Below are positions 26,974 to 36,195 of a stretch of DNA of 64,000 bases, piece after piece (position 1 is the first letter of the stretch; every line of letters begins with the position of its first letter). The stretch covers positions 337,033 through 401,032 of the forward strand of contig NZ_OCNH01000007.1 of the NCBI RefSeq assembly GCF_900230225.1, in the 5' to 3' direction. The notes under the pieces were generated by a model. That model had not been told where the DNA came from, did no database searches, and was given only the letters and a program-made list of their open reading frames with translations. The DNA comes from Spirosoma fluviale. GTDB taxonomy: Bacteria; Bacteroidota; Bacteroidia; Cytophagales; Spirosomataceae. Made by a program: the position numbers and the translations under genes.

Positions 26974-28012
26974 TTTGAAAAAGGAAGTAATCGTAAATAG
27001 TGCGGGTTACCTCGGCGATGGTCCGTTCGCGCACAGCACCCTCTTTTTTAGAGGCTTTGACGAAAACGGAAATTGCGACGTGTCCGGCGTTGTCGGGCAG
27101 GGTGATGATTCCCACATCGCTGGCGGTAAGGCCTATAGTACCAGTCTTGTGCAATACTTCGGTATTAGGCGGCAAGGCTCCTTTCAGCCGGGCGAGACCC
27201 GTTTCACAACGCTTCATAATGTCCAGCATCAACGCCTGACTGGCAGGTTTAAGAACCGGCTGGGTGTAGAGTTTGGTCAATAAAAGCGTCATGGCCTCCG
27301 GCGTGGACGTATCCCGAATGTCGTTCTCAAACGCTACGTAACTCGCCATTCGTTTTTCGGCGGTGCTGAATTTAGCCAGCGAATCATAACGGGCAGGCGA
27401 CCAGGCCTGATTCATGTCCATCGGAATACCCACGCAGTCGGCAATGAGCCAGGCCGTGGGCCGGTCGACCCGTAAGCCCTCAACACCAATCCGTTTCATA
27501 CAGGCATTCACCGCAGCAGGGCCACCGGCCAGTCGAAGGCAAATATCCGTCGCGCTGTTGTCGCTAATGAGCAACATCAGTTCGAGCAGACTTCTCACCG
27601 ACAGCGAGAGATCAGTAGCTGGCGAATTGGGCCAGTTAAACCGCTCCGACAACATCCCACTGCCGGGATGAAAATCCGTTTTGACAATCGGAATAAGCTG
27701 GTTGAGGGCGAGGCTGCCGCTGTCGACCCGGCTCAGTAATTGAGTAGCTATGGCCACTTTGTACGAGCTGGCCATTGGAAAGTGATCCTTCCCATTCTGC
27801 GTGATGGTCTTTCCACTCTCAATATGAACAGCGCAGATACCAACGGTGCCTTCCGACATATTGGACAGGCGCAGAAGCTCTTTTTCGAGCCTTACCGGTA
27901 CGGCAAAAGCCGGTACAGGCGCAATTCCCTTATTCGGTTTAGGCTTTTGAGCAACCGCCAGCAACGTACAGCAAATCAGGACAAAGGTCAGGAGTCGAGT
28001 CAATGTGTTCAT
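26969..28012 (-). CDS. Class A beta-lactamase
   Basis: A 347-residue exported serine beta-lactamase with a signal peptide (ends near AVAQ, residue 22). Active-site motifs are all present: SSYK (Ser82, Lys85), SDN (Ser150-Asn152) and KTG (Lys289). The omega loop is atypical. The conserved RDTSTP motif (Arg233) is preceded closely by FEND, so Glu229 is the best candidate for the deacylation base and the usual ExxLN spacing is shortened. This resembles the divergent class A2-like enzymes of Bacteroidota (PER/CfxA relatives). The spectrum cannot be read from sequence. A RidA-like gene lies 23 bp upstream on the same strand. Confidence 0.88.
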   Translation of the reverse strand: MNTLTRLLTFVLICCTLLAVAQKPKPNKGIAPVPAFAVPVRLEKELLRLSNMSEGTVGICAVHIESGKTITQNGKDHFPMASSYKVAIATQLLSRVDSGSLALNQLIPIVKTDFHPGSGMLSERFNWPNSPATDLSLSVRSLLELMLLISDNSATDICLRLAGGPAAVNACMKRIGVEGLRVDRPTAWLIADCVGIPMDMNQAWSPARYDSLAKFSTAEKRMASYVAFENDIRDTSTPEAMTLLLTKLYTQPVLKPASQALMLDIMKRCETGLARLKGALPPNTEVLHKTGTIGLTASDVGIITLPDNAGHVAISVFVKASKKEGAVRERTIAEVTRTIYDYFLFQN

Positions 28013-28035
28013 TAATCAAGGGTCTGGAGATGAAT

Positions 28036-28491
28036 CTACTTCTTTTTCTGAGGCATGGCGGCCGTCATGGTCATCTCGACGCTGGACCCGAAGACCAGCT
28101 TAGCCGCCCCAATGGTGGCTCGGGCCGGGTACGAACCTTCCTTGAAATACTGCTTGTAAATGGCGTTCATCTTCGGGAAATCGTCCATATTGCTCAGGTA
28201 AACCGTCACGTTCACCACATCATCGAGAGAAGCACCGGCATCCTCCAGAATGGTTTTGATATTTTTGATGGTCTGAACGGTTTCCGCTTCGATACCGCCC
28301 TCAACCAGTTTACCGGTTTGCGGGTCCGTTCCCACCTGACCCGAAACAAACAGGAACCCGTTACTAATTACTCCCGGACTAAAGGGATAGGGCGTTGCGG
28401 GCGCAACCCGCGCTTTTACGATCTGTTTGTGCTGACCGGATACCGAAAGGCTTACACTGACCGACAGGAGGCAAAGGAGAAGATACTTCAT
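28036..28491 (-). CDS. Exported RidA/YjgF/UK114 family protein
   Basis: 151 residues. Cytoplasmic RidA proteins hydrolyse reactive enamine/imine intermediates. This one begins with a clear signal peptide (LLLCLLSVSVSLSVSGQ), so it is predicted to act in the periplasm or outside. The RidA core includes YPFSPGVISNGFLFVSGQVG, the trimer/active-site segment VVNVTVYLSNMDDF and the signature YPARATIGAAKL with its conserved Arg. It ends 23 bp before the class A beta-lactamase gene and is probably in the same operon. The link between the two is unknown. Confidence 0.88.
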   Translation of the reverse strand: MKYLLLCLLSVSVSLSVSGQHKQIVKARVAPATPYPFSPGVISNGFLFVSGQVGTDPQTGKLVEGGIEAETVQTIKNIKTILEDAGASLDDVVNVTVYLSNMDDFPKMNAIYKQYFKEGSYPARATIGAAKLVFGSSVEMTMTAAMPQKKK

Positions 28492-28914
28492 AGGAGCAAA
28501 TGATTAATCAGGTTGTTTTAAAAAGGTAGAAACGCCCTCAATTTCGACAGAAAATCCAGCAAAACGGTGTTATATCCGTCTTTTGAATTCAGGAAGGTCT
28601 TTTTGGGAACGGAAAACAGGCAAACGCCCGCAATCAGGAGAATGAAGCGTATGCGCCTATTCGTTTTGTAATGGATCAGGTCACGCCCGCGAAATGGGGG
28701 ACTTAGCGACATGGTGGCATTGGTGGGTCAGGGCCTAACAGTGAGTTTATATACTGCCGAGTTCCTGTCAGGGAACGTATCCAAAAGCACTTTATAACCG
28801 GTTCACCCAACGCCAATGCGTGTTGATGGTGAGCGTAGGAAGTTTTTTCGGAATCGCACGGTTAGTCTGTCAATCTTAACTTCGGAACGAGTGGCCTGTC
28901 GCCGGAAGCCCGAC
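28492..28914. other. Non-coding gap between Rpn nuclease and RidA genes
   Basis: A 423-bp region. A 64-codon minus-strand frame (28518-28712) exists, but its proline- and arginine-rich start and lack of family features make it doubtful. I see no clear hairpin, RNA or mobile-element remnant. Confidence 0.4.
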
Positions 28915-29790
28915 TTATGGTTTTTGGGTTAACCCTCGTTGAATTTCAAGAACAAAATCAGTAGAGACTCCATTGTCTTCAGCTATTTCTTCAACTGTAA
29001 GTTTGCCTCGATTGAGGGCTTTTTTTACTGCTTCTGTTTTTACTTCCGATTTTGCTTCCTGAATCTTTTTATTCTCATTCTCCACCGCCAACGCATTAGC
29101 GGATAAAGTCATCTCGTAAGCCATACGTTTTTCGGGGGTCATGGCCCGCGTGTCCAACTCCTTTATTGCTGCTTCTAACCACTCCTCATTCCAGAACTGG
29201 GGAAACTGCTTGGGTTTGGTAGCTTTGTGTATGGTCTTCATCGTATAAATGAGTTTGTCCAAATCAGTCTGGACACTAACTAAACGCTTTTTGAATTTAG
29301 CTAATTCTACTGTGATAAACGAAGTCTGATCGTCAATCAGTTCGCCTTTTTCGTTTTTCAAAACGGCAATGTTATGATAATCAGCAACGTCTGGAAAGAT
29401 ATTAACAGCCAAAATGCCAATGCAATAAATTCTAGGTAAGCCTTCAAATCTGTATTTACCTTTCCGAATCAGGGTGTTCAAACGATAGAATGAGTAGAAT
29501 TTCATACGCTGAATAAAGTCAGGGTACTTGCTCAACTGCATTTCGACAATAAACTGATTGCCGGTTTCATCGACGCAAGCTATATCATAAATCCCGCTTC
29601 GACTGTCTTTGGTTAGCCCTGGAATCTCACTCTCTATAAACTCTACTTTGGCAATGGCTACGGTCGATTGGATAAGAGCCTGTAAAGCTCTGCGCAAGAA
29701 CCGCGTATCGGACTCATTGCCAAAGGTCACTTTAAAGCCGTAGTCGGAGAGAATCGAAATAAACCGCTCATTATCATTGTACAAATTCAT
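28915..29790 (-). CDS. Rpn-family PD-(D/E)XK nuclease (putative transposase/recombination-promoting)
   Basis: A 291-residue protein of the Rpn/YhgA-like family. The start is typical (FISILSDYGFKVTFGNES). The PD-(D/E)XK-type core is visible as SGIYDIACVDETG followed by NQFIVEMQ, giving the D...ExQ catalytic arrangement. Family sequence continues with RMKFYSFYRLNTLIRKG. The C-terminal 60 residues are charged and helical. Known relatives are DNA endonucleases that promote recA-independent recombination and are spread by horizontal transfer. The gene is visibly more AT-rich than its neighbours. An imperfect AGTCCAAAC inverted repeat lies just upstream (29811-29840). Confidence 0.88.
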   Translation of the reverse strand: MNLYNDNERFISILSDYGFKVTFGNESDTRFLRRALQALIQSTVAIAKVEFIESEIPGLTKDSRSGIYDIACVDETGNQFIVEMQLSKYPDFIQRMKFYSFYRLNTLIRKGKYRFEGLPRIYCIGILAVNIFPDVADYHNIAVLKNEKGELIDDQTSFITVELAKFKKRLVSVQTDLDKLIYTMKTIHKATKPKQFPQFWNEEWLEAAIKELDTRAMTPEKRMAYEMTLSANALAVENENKKIQEAKSEVKTEAVKKALNRGKLTVEEIAEDNGVSTDFVLEIQRGLTQKP

Positions 29791-30011
29791 GCAGTAAAGT
29801 TATCGGAAAGAGTCCAAACCCTTGTTAAAGAGTTTGGACTGTCGTAAGGAGGCTGGACGTTGAAACCCCAAAGTCCTCCCGACTCAGGCGTTTGGCTTGT
29901 CAACGGGAGCCGACCAACGAATCAAAGTATGCCAACGCGGAGCGAAGCACTAATACACATAATGGCATATCTTGTTAATTCCTTACAAAATCAGCACTCC
30001 AGAACTGATAT

Positions 30012-30389
30012 TTATTCTGGACGCTTGAATATGACCACTTCAGGAAGGTTCTTTCTGTAGGCAGGCATCACTTTCTTTTTACTAACAACGCGAGTTTTGG
30101 AAAGGGCGCCAAATACCCAAACTTCTTTCTGTTGATGAACTACTTTGCTATAGGCAGGTATGCCGGTTAAGTAGCTAGCCGATTCCGCTGTAATAGTATC
30201 TCCAACCGGAATATTTGCTTTACGTGCTCCATCCGGTGGTTCACTAAGATAGCATTCCAACGATTGTTCAGCTACTAACTGGTATTGATAAACCTGATCT
30301 CTTACTTGATGAGCAGGAATCTGACAAGCAAATAAACTTAAGATGCTACCAGTTAAAATCAGTTCATACTTAACGGTTGTTGTGAGCAT
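30012..30389 (-). CDS. Hypothetical small lipoprotein
   Basis: 125 residues. The N-terminus has a lipoprotein-type signal (ILSLFAC, Cys about residue 22). The mature part has an alternating beta pattern (GDTITAESASYLTGIPAYSKVV, split before the Trp in KEVWVFG) that could be a small SH3-like or beta-sandwich domain, with a basic tail. No family is recognised. The composition is AT-rich like the neighbouring nuclease gene, so both may belong to a transferred segment. It could be a non-expressed frame, but the lipobox supports it. Confidence 0.55.
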   Translation of the reverse strand: MLTTTVKYELILTGSILSLFACQIPAHQVRDQVYQYQLVAEQSLECYLSEPPDGARKANIPVGDTITAESASYLTGIPAYSKVVHQQKEVWVFGALSKTRVVSKKKVMPAYRKNLPEVVIFKRPE

Positions 30390-30809
30390 AAAACTTACTT
30401 CTCATCAAGAGCTGACTGATTCGTAATATTTTTCTGATCAGGGCGCTGCCTGTGTCGCCAGAAACCCAGAAATTGAGACTTGAAAGCTGCCTGTCGGGGC
30501 ATTTATTCTGTCAACAGGCGGCTGATAAAGGAACTTTTGAAATTTCCCAATTGGCGAGCCAACTATCGCTCGAAAGATGACAAATAAGCTTGATTTCCAT
30601 AACAAGCCCTGCGGCCGGTCGAACGGTACCCGCCCATGCCTGCCATCTTGGCCGGTTCACCCAACACACCAGTGTACGCAACAACACAGAACGACAATCA
30701 ACCTCATCCGATCCACGACTATACGAACCATCACCCAAAAGAACACCTCCACCCTTACACCACCAACTCAACCCCATCAAAATAACTAAGTATCACGCAA
30801 ATGAGTCCC
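30390..30809. other. Non-coding gap with strand-biased (A/C-rich) segment
   Basis: A 420-bp region. From about 30655 to 30800 the plus strand is strikingly rich in A and C (many CAAC, CACC, CATC words) and poor in G and T. Short frames here (30577-30832 plus strand, 30511-30780 minus strand) encode biased, family-less peptides and are rejected as genes. Confidence 0.45.
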
Positions 30810-32084
30810 CTACCGCGTCAGCCTATAGATAAACAAAGCGGTGCGTTGAATCAGCGAGGGGAATTCTTTGGTGTTGATGGTTTCCTCGATACTGTGTGCC
30901 CCTTTGCCCGATGCGCCCAGACCATCCAGGCAGGGCATGTACTGCGCCACAAACGACACGTCGCCAGCCCCGCGTGCGCCGGGGTCAAAAGCGCTAACGG
31001 GACCCAGTCCCATATCCCGGCTAAGCTTATCCAGTTGCTTGCGGAGTTCGTCGTTGGCAGCGGTTGGCTCCATAGACGGGATGCCATCGGAGAAGGAAAT
31101 CGTGGCTTTGGTCTGGGGTAAGCTTTTATCGACAATCTCGCGCATTTTGGCGCGGGCGCTCTCCTTCTGGCTTTCGGTCAGGAAACGCAGGTCGCCTTGT
31201 ACCAAAGCCGTTTCAGCCACGATATTGGTTTTACCGATGGTTTCGGCTTTGGCGGTCTTATCGTCGTACCGCACTTCAGAACCGCCCACAATCAGGCCGG
31301 GGTTGAACGTCAGGTATTGCTCCTGCCCCAGCGTCCGCCGAAACTCGTTCAATATCCGAACGGCTTCATAAATGGCTCCGTAGCCCATTTCGCTGAAAAT
31401 CCGGGAGGAGTGACCGGTACGCGCTTTCACGTTCAGCGTCCAGCCGCTGGCACCCCGCCGTCCGGTCGTTACGCTGCTTAAACCCTGCGCCGTCTCAAAC
31501 GCCAGGGCGATATCACACTTCCGCGCCCGTTCAATGAAGTCAGCCCGGCTGGCGGCCCCTCCCCCGCTCTCTTCATCGCCCGTGAAGTAAATGGTGATGG
31601 ATGTATCATCGAGCAGCTTCTGAGCATGGAGCGCTTTCAGAGCCGCAATCACCAGCACATCGCCCCCTTTCATGTCATTGACACCCTGCCCGGAGGCAGT
31701 GGAGTCATTGATTCGGGTGAACGGCTCCATGGGCAGGCTCTTTTCGAAGACGGTATCCAGATGCCCGATCAGGAACAGTTTTTTCCCTTTTTTGCCCTGC
31801 CGGGTAGCCACCAGATGCCCGGCCCGGTTGAGTGAGTCAGGCAACGTAACCCATTCTGTTTTAAAGCCGAGCTTATCGAGTTCGTCTGACATCAGCTTGC
31901 CAACCGTCCGGACGCCTTCTTTGTTGAGGCTGCCACTGTTGATGTTGACAACCTTTTCAAGAAAGGCTTCCGTTTCCGGCATCTGCTTTTTGACAGTGGC
32001 AATAACGCTCGCTTCGGGTTTCGACAGCGACTGGGCCGACACGCCATAACCGGCGAGTAACAAAAGGGCAAAAAGCTGTTTCAT
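30810..32084 (-). CDS. M20-family metallopeptidase (glutamate carboxypeptidase-like)
   Basis: A 424-residue exported zinc peptidase. The start is ATG 32084 (MKQLFALLLLAGYGVSAQ, a signal peptide). The open frame upstream to 32258 overlaps the divergent gene's leader and is not family-like. Metal-site motifs are GHLDTVF (His, Asp), GVNDMKGG (bridging Asp) and the DEESGG catalytic/metal Glu pair. The dimerisation domain contains GHSSRIFSEMGYGA, and the last His is in GKGAHSIEE. Relatives include carboxypeptidase G2 and aminoacyl-peptide hydrolases. It is divergent from the S10 peptidase across 121 bp and may act with it on peptides in the periplasm. Confidence 0.92.
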   Translation of the reverse strand: MKQLFALLLLAGYGVSAQSLSKPEASVIATVKKQMPETEAFLEKVVNINSGSLNKEGVRTVGKLMSDELDKLGFKTEWVTLPDSLNRAGHLVATRQGKKGKKLFLIGHLDTVFEKSLPMEPFTRINDSTASGQGVNDMKGGDVLVIAALKALHAQKLLDDTSITIYFTGDEESGGGAASRADFIERARKCDIALAFETAQGLSSVTTGRRGASGWTLNVKARTGHSSRIFSEMGYGAIYEAVRILNEFRRTLGQEQYLTFNPGLIVGGSEVRYDDKTAKAETIGKTNIVAETALVQGDLRFLTESQKESARAKMREIVDKSLPQTKATISFSDGIPSMEPTAANDELRKQLDKLSRDMGLGPVSAFDPGARGAGDVSFVAQYMPCLDGLGASGKGAHSIEETINTKEFPSLIQRTALFIYRLTR

Positions 32085-32205
32085 GGACAGTTTGGTTAGG
32101 TACCCGGCTAAAATACGGAATACAATTCTGTTATTCTCACTATCTTCGGTCGAAAAATACGCGCCTGGATGACATTCTCTTCCGGCTACACTCATCCCTA
32201 TATCC

Positions 32206-33750
32206 ATGAAACAGATTTCCCTCTTGCTGCTTATCTGCTGCCAAACCCTGATCAGCACCTACGCACAGAAACCCACCACCGACAAAGCACAGCCTAAAGA
32301 AGAAAAACCTTCTTCGCTCAGCCGAAGCCTGAACATCGACTCGCAGGTAGTAACCAACGGTCAGGTAACGATCAAAGGCCAGCGCGTTCCTTACAAAGCC
32401 ACCGTAGGTACCATTCCCGTTTGGGATGAAGAAGGCAAACCCGTTGCCGGGGTCTTCTTTACCTATTTTGAACGCTCCGATGTGGCCGATCGGGCGGCTC
32501 GTCCGCTGGTGATTTCCTTTAACGGTGGCCCCGGTACGGCATCCGTCTGGATGATGATTGGCTATACCGGGCCCCGTATCCTGAAAATTGACGACGAAGG
32601 CTACCCCATTCAGCCCTACGGCATCAAAGACAACCCGAACTCGATTCTGGACGTTGCCGACATCGTTTACGTAGACCCGGTCAACACCGGCTTCTCGCGT
32701 CCGGTCAACAAAGACGTTCCCGCAGCGAAGTTGTTTTTCGGCGTCAATGCCGATATCAAGTACTTGGCCGATTGGATCAACACCTTCGTGAGTCGCTACA
32801 ACCGCTGGGCATCGCCCAAGTACCTGATTGGTGAAAGCTACGGCACCACCCGCGTGTCGGGTCTGGCGCTGGAATTGCAGAATGCCCACTGGATGTACCT
32901 CAATGGTGTGATTCTGGTATCGCCAACCGATCTGGGTATCGAGCGGGATGGCCCGGCGAAAGGCGTGTTGAAACTGCCTTATTTTGCGGCAACGGCCTGG
33001 TACCACAAAGCCCTCCCCGCCGATTTGCAGAAGAAAGACCTGACCGAGATTTTACCCGAAGTCGAGAAATTCACCATTCAGGAATACCTGCCCGCCCTGG
33101 CGCTGGGTGGCTCTATCAGCGATCAGAAACGAAAAGAAATAGCGGCCAAAGTAGCCCGATATTCGGGTATTTCAGAAACGGCGGTCATGCAGCAGAATCT
33201 GGACGTGCCGACTAATTTCTTCTGGAAAGAACTCCTGCGCGACAAGAGCCAGACGGTAGGTCGGCTGGACTCCCGGTATCTGGGTATGGACAGCAAAGAC
33301 GCCGGTATTGCTCCCGATTATAACTCTGAGCTAACCTCCTGGCTGCATTCGTTTACGCCCGCCATCAACATGTTCATGCGCGACGAACTGAACTATAAAA
33401 CCGACCTCAAATACTACATGTTTGGCCCTACGTTTCCCTGGGACAACAGCAACAATAAAACCGGCGAAAACCTGCGGCAGGCCATGGCGCAGAACCCTTA
33501 CCTGCATCTGCTGGTACAGTCGGGTTATTACGATGGTGCCTGCGATTATTTCAATGCCAAATACAACATGTGGCAAATGGACGCTAGCGGCAAGCTGAAA
33601 GAGCGGATGGATTGGGAAGGTTACCGGAGCGGTCACATGATGTACCTCCGCAAAGAAGACCTTGCCACCAGCAACGAGCACCTCCGCAAGTTTATCCAGA
33701 AAAGCACGCCAAAAAACAGCGAACCCGCCAAATATTCGGGAAGCCGCTAG
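32206..33750 (+). CDS. S10-family serine carboxypeptidase-like protein
   Basis: 514 residues with a signal peptide (CCQTLISTYAQ). The serine carboxypeptidase motifs are in order: FNGGPGTASVWMM (oxyanion region), YLIGESYGTTR (nucleophile Ser about 207), YYDGACDYF (Asp) and GYRSGHMMYL (His). Such exported S10 peptidases are common in Bacteroidota and remove C-terminal residues from peptides. The neighbours on both sides are M20-family hydrolases, which suggests a peptide or amide scavenging cluster (inference). Confidence 0.92.
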   Translation: MKQISLLLLICCQTLISTYAQKPTTDKAQPKEEKPSSLSRSLNIDSQVVTNGQVTIKGQRVPYKATVGTIPVWDEEGKPVAGVFFTYFERSDVADRAARPLVISFNGGPGTASVWMMIGYTGPRILKIDDEGYPIQPYGIKDNPNSILDVADIVYVDPVNTGFSRPVNKDVPAAKLFFGVNADIKYLADWINTFVSRYNRWASPKYLIGESYGTTRVSGLALELQNAHWMYLNGVILVSPTDLGIERDGPAKGVLKLPYFAATAWYHKALPADLQKKDLTEILPEVEKFTIQEYLPALALGGSISDQKRKEIAAKVARYSGISETAVMQQNLDVPTNFFWKELLRDKSQTVGRLDSRYLGMDSKDAGIAPDYNSELTSWLHSFTPAINMFMRDELNYKTDLKYYMFGPTFPWDNSNNKTGENLRQAMAQNPYLHLLVQSGYYDGACDYFNAKYNMWQMDASGKLKERMDWEGYRSGHMMYLRKEDLATSNEHLRKFIQKSTPKNSEPAKYSGSR

Positions 33751-33760
33751 CGGTATGGGT

Positions 33761-33890
33761 GGTTGTAGCTGGCGCGAGTATTTGCCCGTGCCTGTTATTT
33801 TGCAAGCCGGTCCAGCGTCCCGGTTCGCTTGCGTCAGTGAATACTGACTTAATAACAGGCACGGGCAAATGCCCGCGCCAGCCACCAACC
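33761..33890. repeat. Long inverted repeat, GGCGCG family, between S10 and M20D genes
   Basis: Arms of 39 and 40 bp (33761-33799 and 33851-33890) pair along nearly their whole length, with a 51-bp spacer. The innermost 18 bp of each arm (TTGCCCGTGCCTGTTATT) pair perfectly. The first 23 bp family block, from 33766, is repeated exactly at 48538-48560. Confidence 0.85.
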
Positions 33891-33928
33891 CACACGCGCC
33901 AGCCAACGCTACGATATAAGTTACCCTA

Positions 33929-35068
33929 ATGACTTCAGATAAAACCGACATTTTCACCCAATTCCGGCACGAGCTTCATCAGTTCCCCGAAGTGTCGTGT
34001 CAGGAAATAGAGACCCGGAAACGGATAAAGAACTTCGTCAGCCAGTTCAATCCAACGCGTATTACCGAGGTAGCGCAAACGGGATTGCTACTTCAATACG
34101 GCGAAGATGATCATGGGCCGGTTACGCTGATTCGGGCCGATATTGATGCCTTGCCCATTCAGGAGGTCAACACATTTGGCCATAGATCGTCCATAAACGG
34201 TGTTTCGCACAAATGCGGGCACGATGGCCATGCCGCTATTTTGGCCAGACTGGCGTCTCTGCTGGCCGAAAAGCCCGTTACACGTGGTCGGGTATACCTG
34301 ATCTTTCAGCCCGCCGAAGAAAATGGCAAAGGGGCCGAGGCCGTCCTGAACGACCCGGCCTTTGCCAGTATTCGACCCGACCGGGCTTTCGCACTGCATA
34401 ATTTACCCGGCTACAAACAGGGTGTTGTGGTCTGTAGGCCGGGGTCATTTACCTCGTCGGTACTCAGCCTGATTGTAAAGTTTACGGGCAAGGTTTCGCA
34501 TTCCGCCGAACCCGAAAAAGGGCTGAATCCGGCCTATGTAATGGCCGATTTTGTTTTACAGACGAAGAAAATCCAGCACCCGGAGCCGCAGTCAGAAGAC
34601 TTTGCCCTGATCACGCCGGTGTATACCACTATGGGCGAGACATCCTACGGTATATCGGCTGGCTACGGGGAGGTTCACCTGACGCTCAGAACCCGGAATG
34701 CGAAACGAATGGAAGCCCTGACGAACCAGTTGCTGGCACTTCTCGCAGACTTATCAGCCGAAACTGGTATCCAGATAGAAACTGCCTATACTGAAGCGTT
34801 TTTTGCCAATGAGAATGATCCGGAAACCGTTGAGCAAATCAGGCAAAGTGCGCTGAAACTGGGTTATCCATACATCGAGAAGCAGGAACCATTCAAATGG
34901 GGCGAAGATTTCGGGCTCTTTACCCAGAAGTACAAAGGAGCCATGTTTGGCATCGGCAATGGCGAAGACTCCCCCGCCCTGCATAACGACGACTACGATT
35001 TCAACGATACCCTCATCGAACCGGCCGCCCGCTTATTTCTGGAATTGATTGAGAGAGAGCACAGTTAG
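33929..35068 (+). CDS. M20D-family amidohydrolase (N-acyl-amino-acid hydrolase type)
   Basis: A 379-residue cytoplasmic zinc amidohydrolase without a signal peptide. Family motifs are FRHELHQFPEVSCQE, IRADIDALPI, HKCGHDGHAAIL (metal Cys/His cluster), FQPAEENGKGAEAVL (catalytic Glu), ALHNLPG and HNDDYDFND near the C-terminus. Relatives deacylate N-acetyl amino acids, hippurate or auxin conjugates. It follows the S10 gene on the same strand, separated by the long inverted repeat, so cotranscription may be limited. Confidence 0.93.
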   Translation: MTSDKTDIFTQFRHELHQFPEVSCQEIETRKRIKNFVSQFNPTRITEVAQTGLLLQYGEDDHGPVTLIRADIDALPIQEVNTFGHRSSINGVSHKCGHDGHAAILARLASLLAEKPVTRGRVYLIFQPAEENGKGAEAVLNDPAFASIRPDRAFALHNLPGYKQGVVVCRPGSFTSSVLSLIVKFTGKVSHSAEPEKGLNPAYVMADFVLQTKKIQHPEPQSEDFALITPVYTTMGETSYGISAGYGEVHLTLRTRNAKRMEALTNQLLALLADLSAETGIQIETAYTEAFFANENDPETVEQIRQSALKLGYPYIEKQEPFKWGEDFGLFTQKYKGAMFGIGNGEDSPALHNDDYDFNDTLIEPAARLFLELIEREHS

Positions 35069-35177
35069 TCAACAAATATGCCGTTAGTTTCTAAACACAT
35101 AGTCAGTTAATAACTCAAGGGTGTTTTTTTTAAGAAAGCCCCCTGTTAGCCGTAATTACCTGGCCTCCATGAACACA

Positions 35178-35228
35178 AAAACCGGTTATCCGGACAGTCA
35201 TTCGTTGACTGTCTGGATAACCGGTTTT
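35178..35228. terminator. Inverted-repeat terminator between convergent genes
   Basis: Arms of 23 bp (35178-35200 and 35206-35228) pair at 22 of 23 positions around a TTCGT loop. The stem ends in AAAACC/GGTTTT, so both transcripts would leave a U-rich 3' side. It lies between the convergent amidohydrolase and propeller-lipoprotein genes. Confidence 0.75.
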
Positions 35229-35244
35229 GAGCTAAAACACAAGC

Positions 35245-36195
35245 CTAGCGGAACCGCTGAATACTGAAGTCCCGCGCCGTACCGTTTTCACCGATGCGGG
35301 CGTTGAGCGTATATATCTGATTATTGACGGCTACACTGGTTGTTGCTCCCGTATACCCAGCCGCGTCGTATTTTATAATAGCAGCGGTTTGCCAATTGTC
35401 CAGGCTACGCACCTGAGCCACCCGACTGCCACCCGTCACCACATATAAGTCGTCATTCAGAAAAGTCAGTCCATCGCCGGGTAGTGCTCCGGTCCCTCCT
35501 ACTTCAGAAATAGCGTTTCCGTTCTGCAAATCCACTTTATACAACTTTCCTTGTCCTGTGTTAGCCACAATAAGGTAGCCGTTAGGATGGTAAGCGATTC
35601 CATTCAGGCCAAAAGTCGGGCTGGCAAATCGCACATCATCTCTTACCAGCACGCTGGCGGCTCCTCCTGCGGTGACTTTGTAAATCACGGGAGAAAAAGA
35701 ATCCGTCACATAGGCTGTTCCATCTGGGGCAATCGTTACATCATTGGCAAAATTGGGTTGGGCTTCCGGAATCAGCGCATCCAGATCGGTACGACGCTCA
35801 AGTTGACGGGTAGTTAAATTAAAAACCAGCAGTTCAGCGGTTTGGCGGGTGGTTGCCGGGGTGCTCCTAGTAGATCGCCCCTGATCGCTGTTACAGACAA
35901 ACACGCGATCGCCGACTACTTTCATGCCAATACCGGCAATAAATCCGGGGTCTGTCAGCAAATCTTCGTAGTTACCCCTGGTATCGACTGTACCAATTTT
36001 ACCCTGCGGAATCGATGTAATCAGGAATTTATCCAACTGCGCTGAATAGGCAATGCCTTCCGGATATTGACGTTCAGCCACAAAATCAATGCGCTCCGGG
36101 AAAGATGCATTTGGGCTATCGCGGTGATCTTCACAACTGGTTAGACAGACAGCGGGAAGGACAAAAACCAGACAAAACATAAAGGATTTTTTCAT
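35245..36195 (-). CDS. SMP-30/NHL-like beta-propeller lipoprotein
   Basis: 316 residues with a lipoprotein signal (VCLTSC, Cys about residue 20). The mature protein reads as a six-bladed propeller with repeated 'PEGIAYSAQLDKFLITSIPQG', 'FANDVTIAPDGTAYVTDSFSP' and 'NGIAYHPNGYLIVANTGQG' blade motifs, as in SMP-30/gluconolactonase-like proteins. Metal-binding positions cannot be assigned with certainty. The protein may be a surface or periplasmic sugar-lactone hydrolase or a binding protein. It stands alone on the minus strand. Confidence 0.85.
   Translation of the reverse strand: MKKSFMFCLVFVLPAVCLTSCEDHRDSPNASFPERIDFVAERQYPEGIAYSAQLDKFLITSIPQGKIGTVDTRGNYEDLLTDPGFIAGIGMKVVGDRVFVCNSDQGRSTRSTPATTRQTAELLVFNLTTRQLERRTDLDALIPEAQPNFANDVTIAPDGTAYVTDSFSPVIYKVTAGGAASVLVRDDVRFASPTFGLNGIAYHPNGYLIVANTGQGKLYKVDLQNGNAISEVGGTGALPGDGLTFLNDDLYVVTGGSRVAQVRSLDNWQTAAIIKYDAAGYTGATTSVAVNNQIYTLNARIGENGTARDFSIQRFR

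Noticed and set aside
28518..28712. A 64-codon minus-strand frame
   Set aside because: Weak hydrophobic stretch, no family, no coupling to neighbours. Kept only as a remark in the gap entry.
30577..30832. Overlapping short plus-strand frames in the A/C-rich segment
   Set aside because: Products are His/Thr/Pro-rich because of base bias, and the overlapping frames contradict one another.
32085..32258. N-terminal extension of the M20 peptidase gene
   Set aside because: It overlaps the divergent S10 gene start and lacks family sequence, whereas ATG 32084 starts a signal peptide.
32140..33006. A 288-codon frame antisense to the S10 peptidase gene
   Set aside because: The sense frame carries all catalytic motifs; the antisense product is compositionally odd and family-less.
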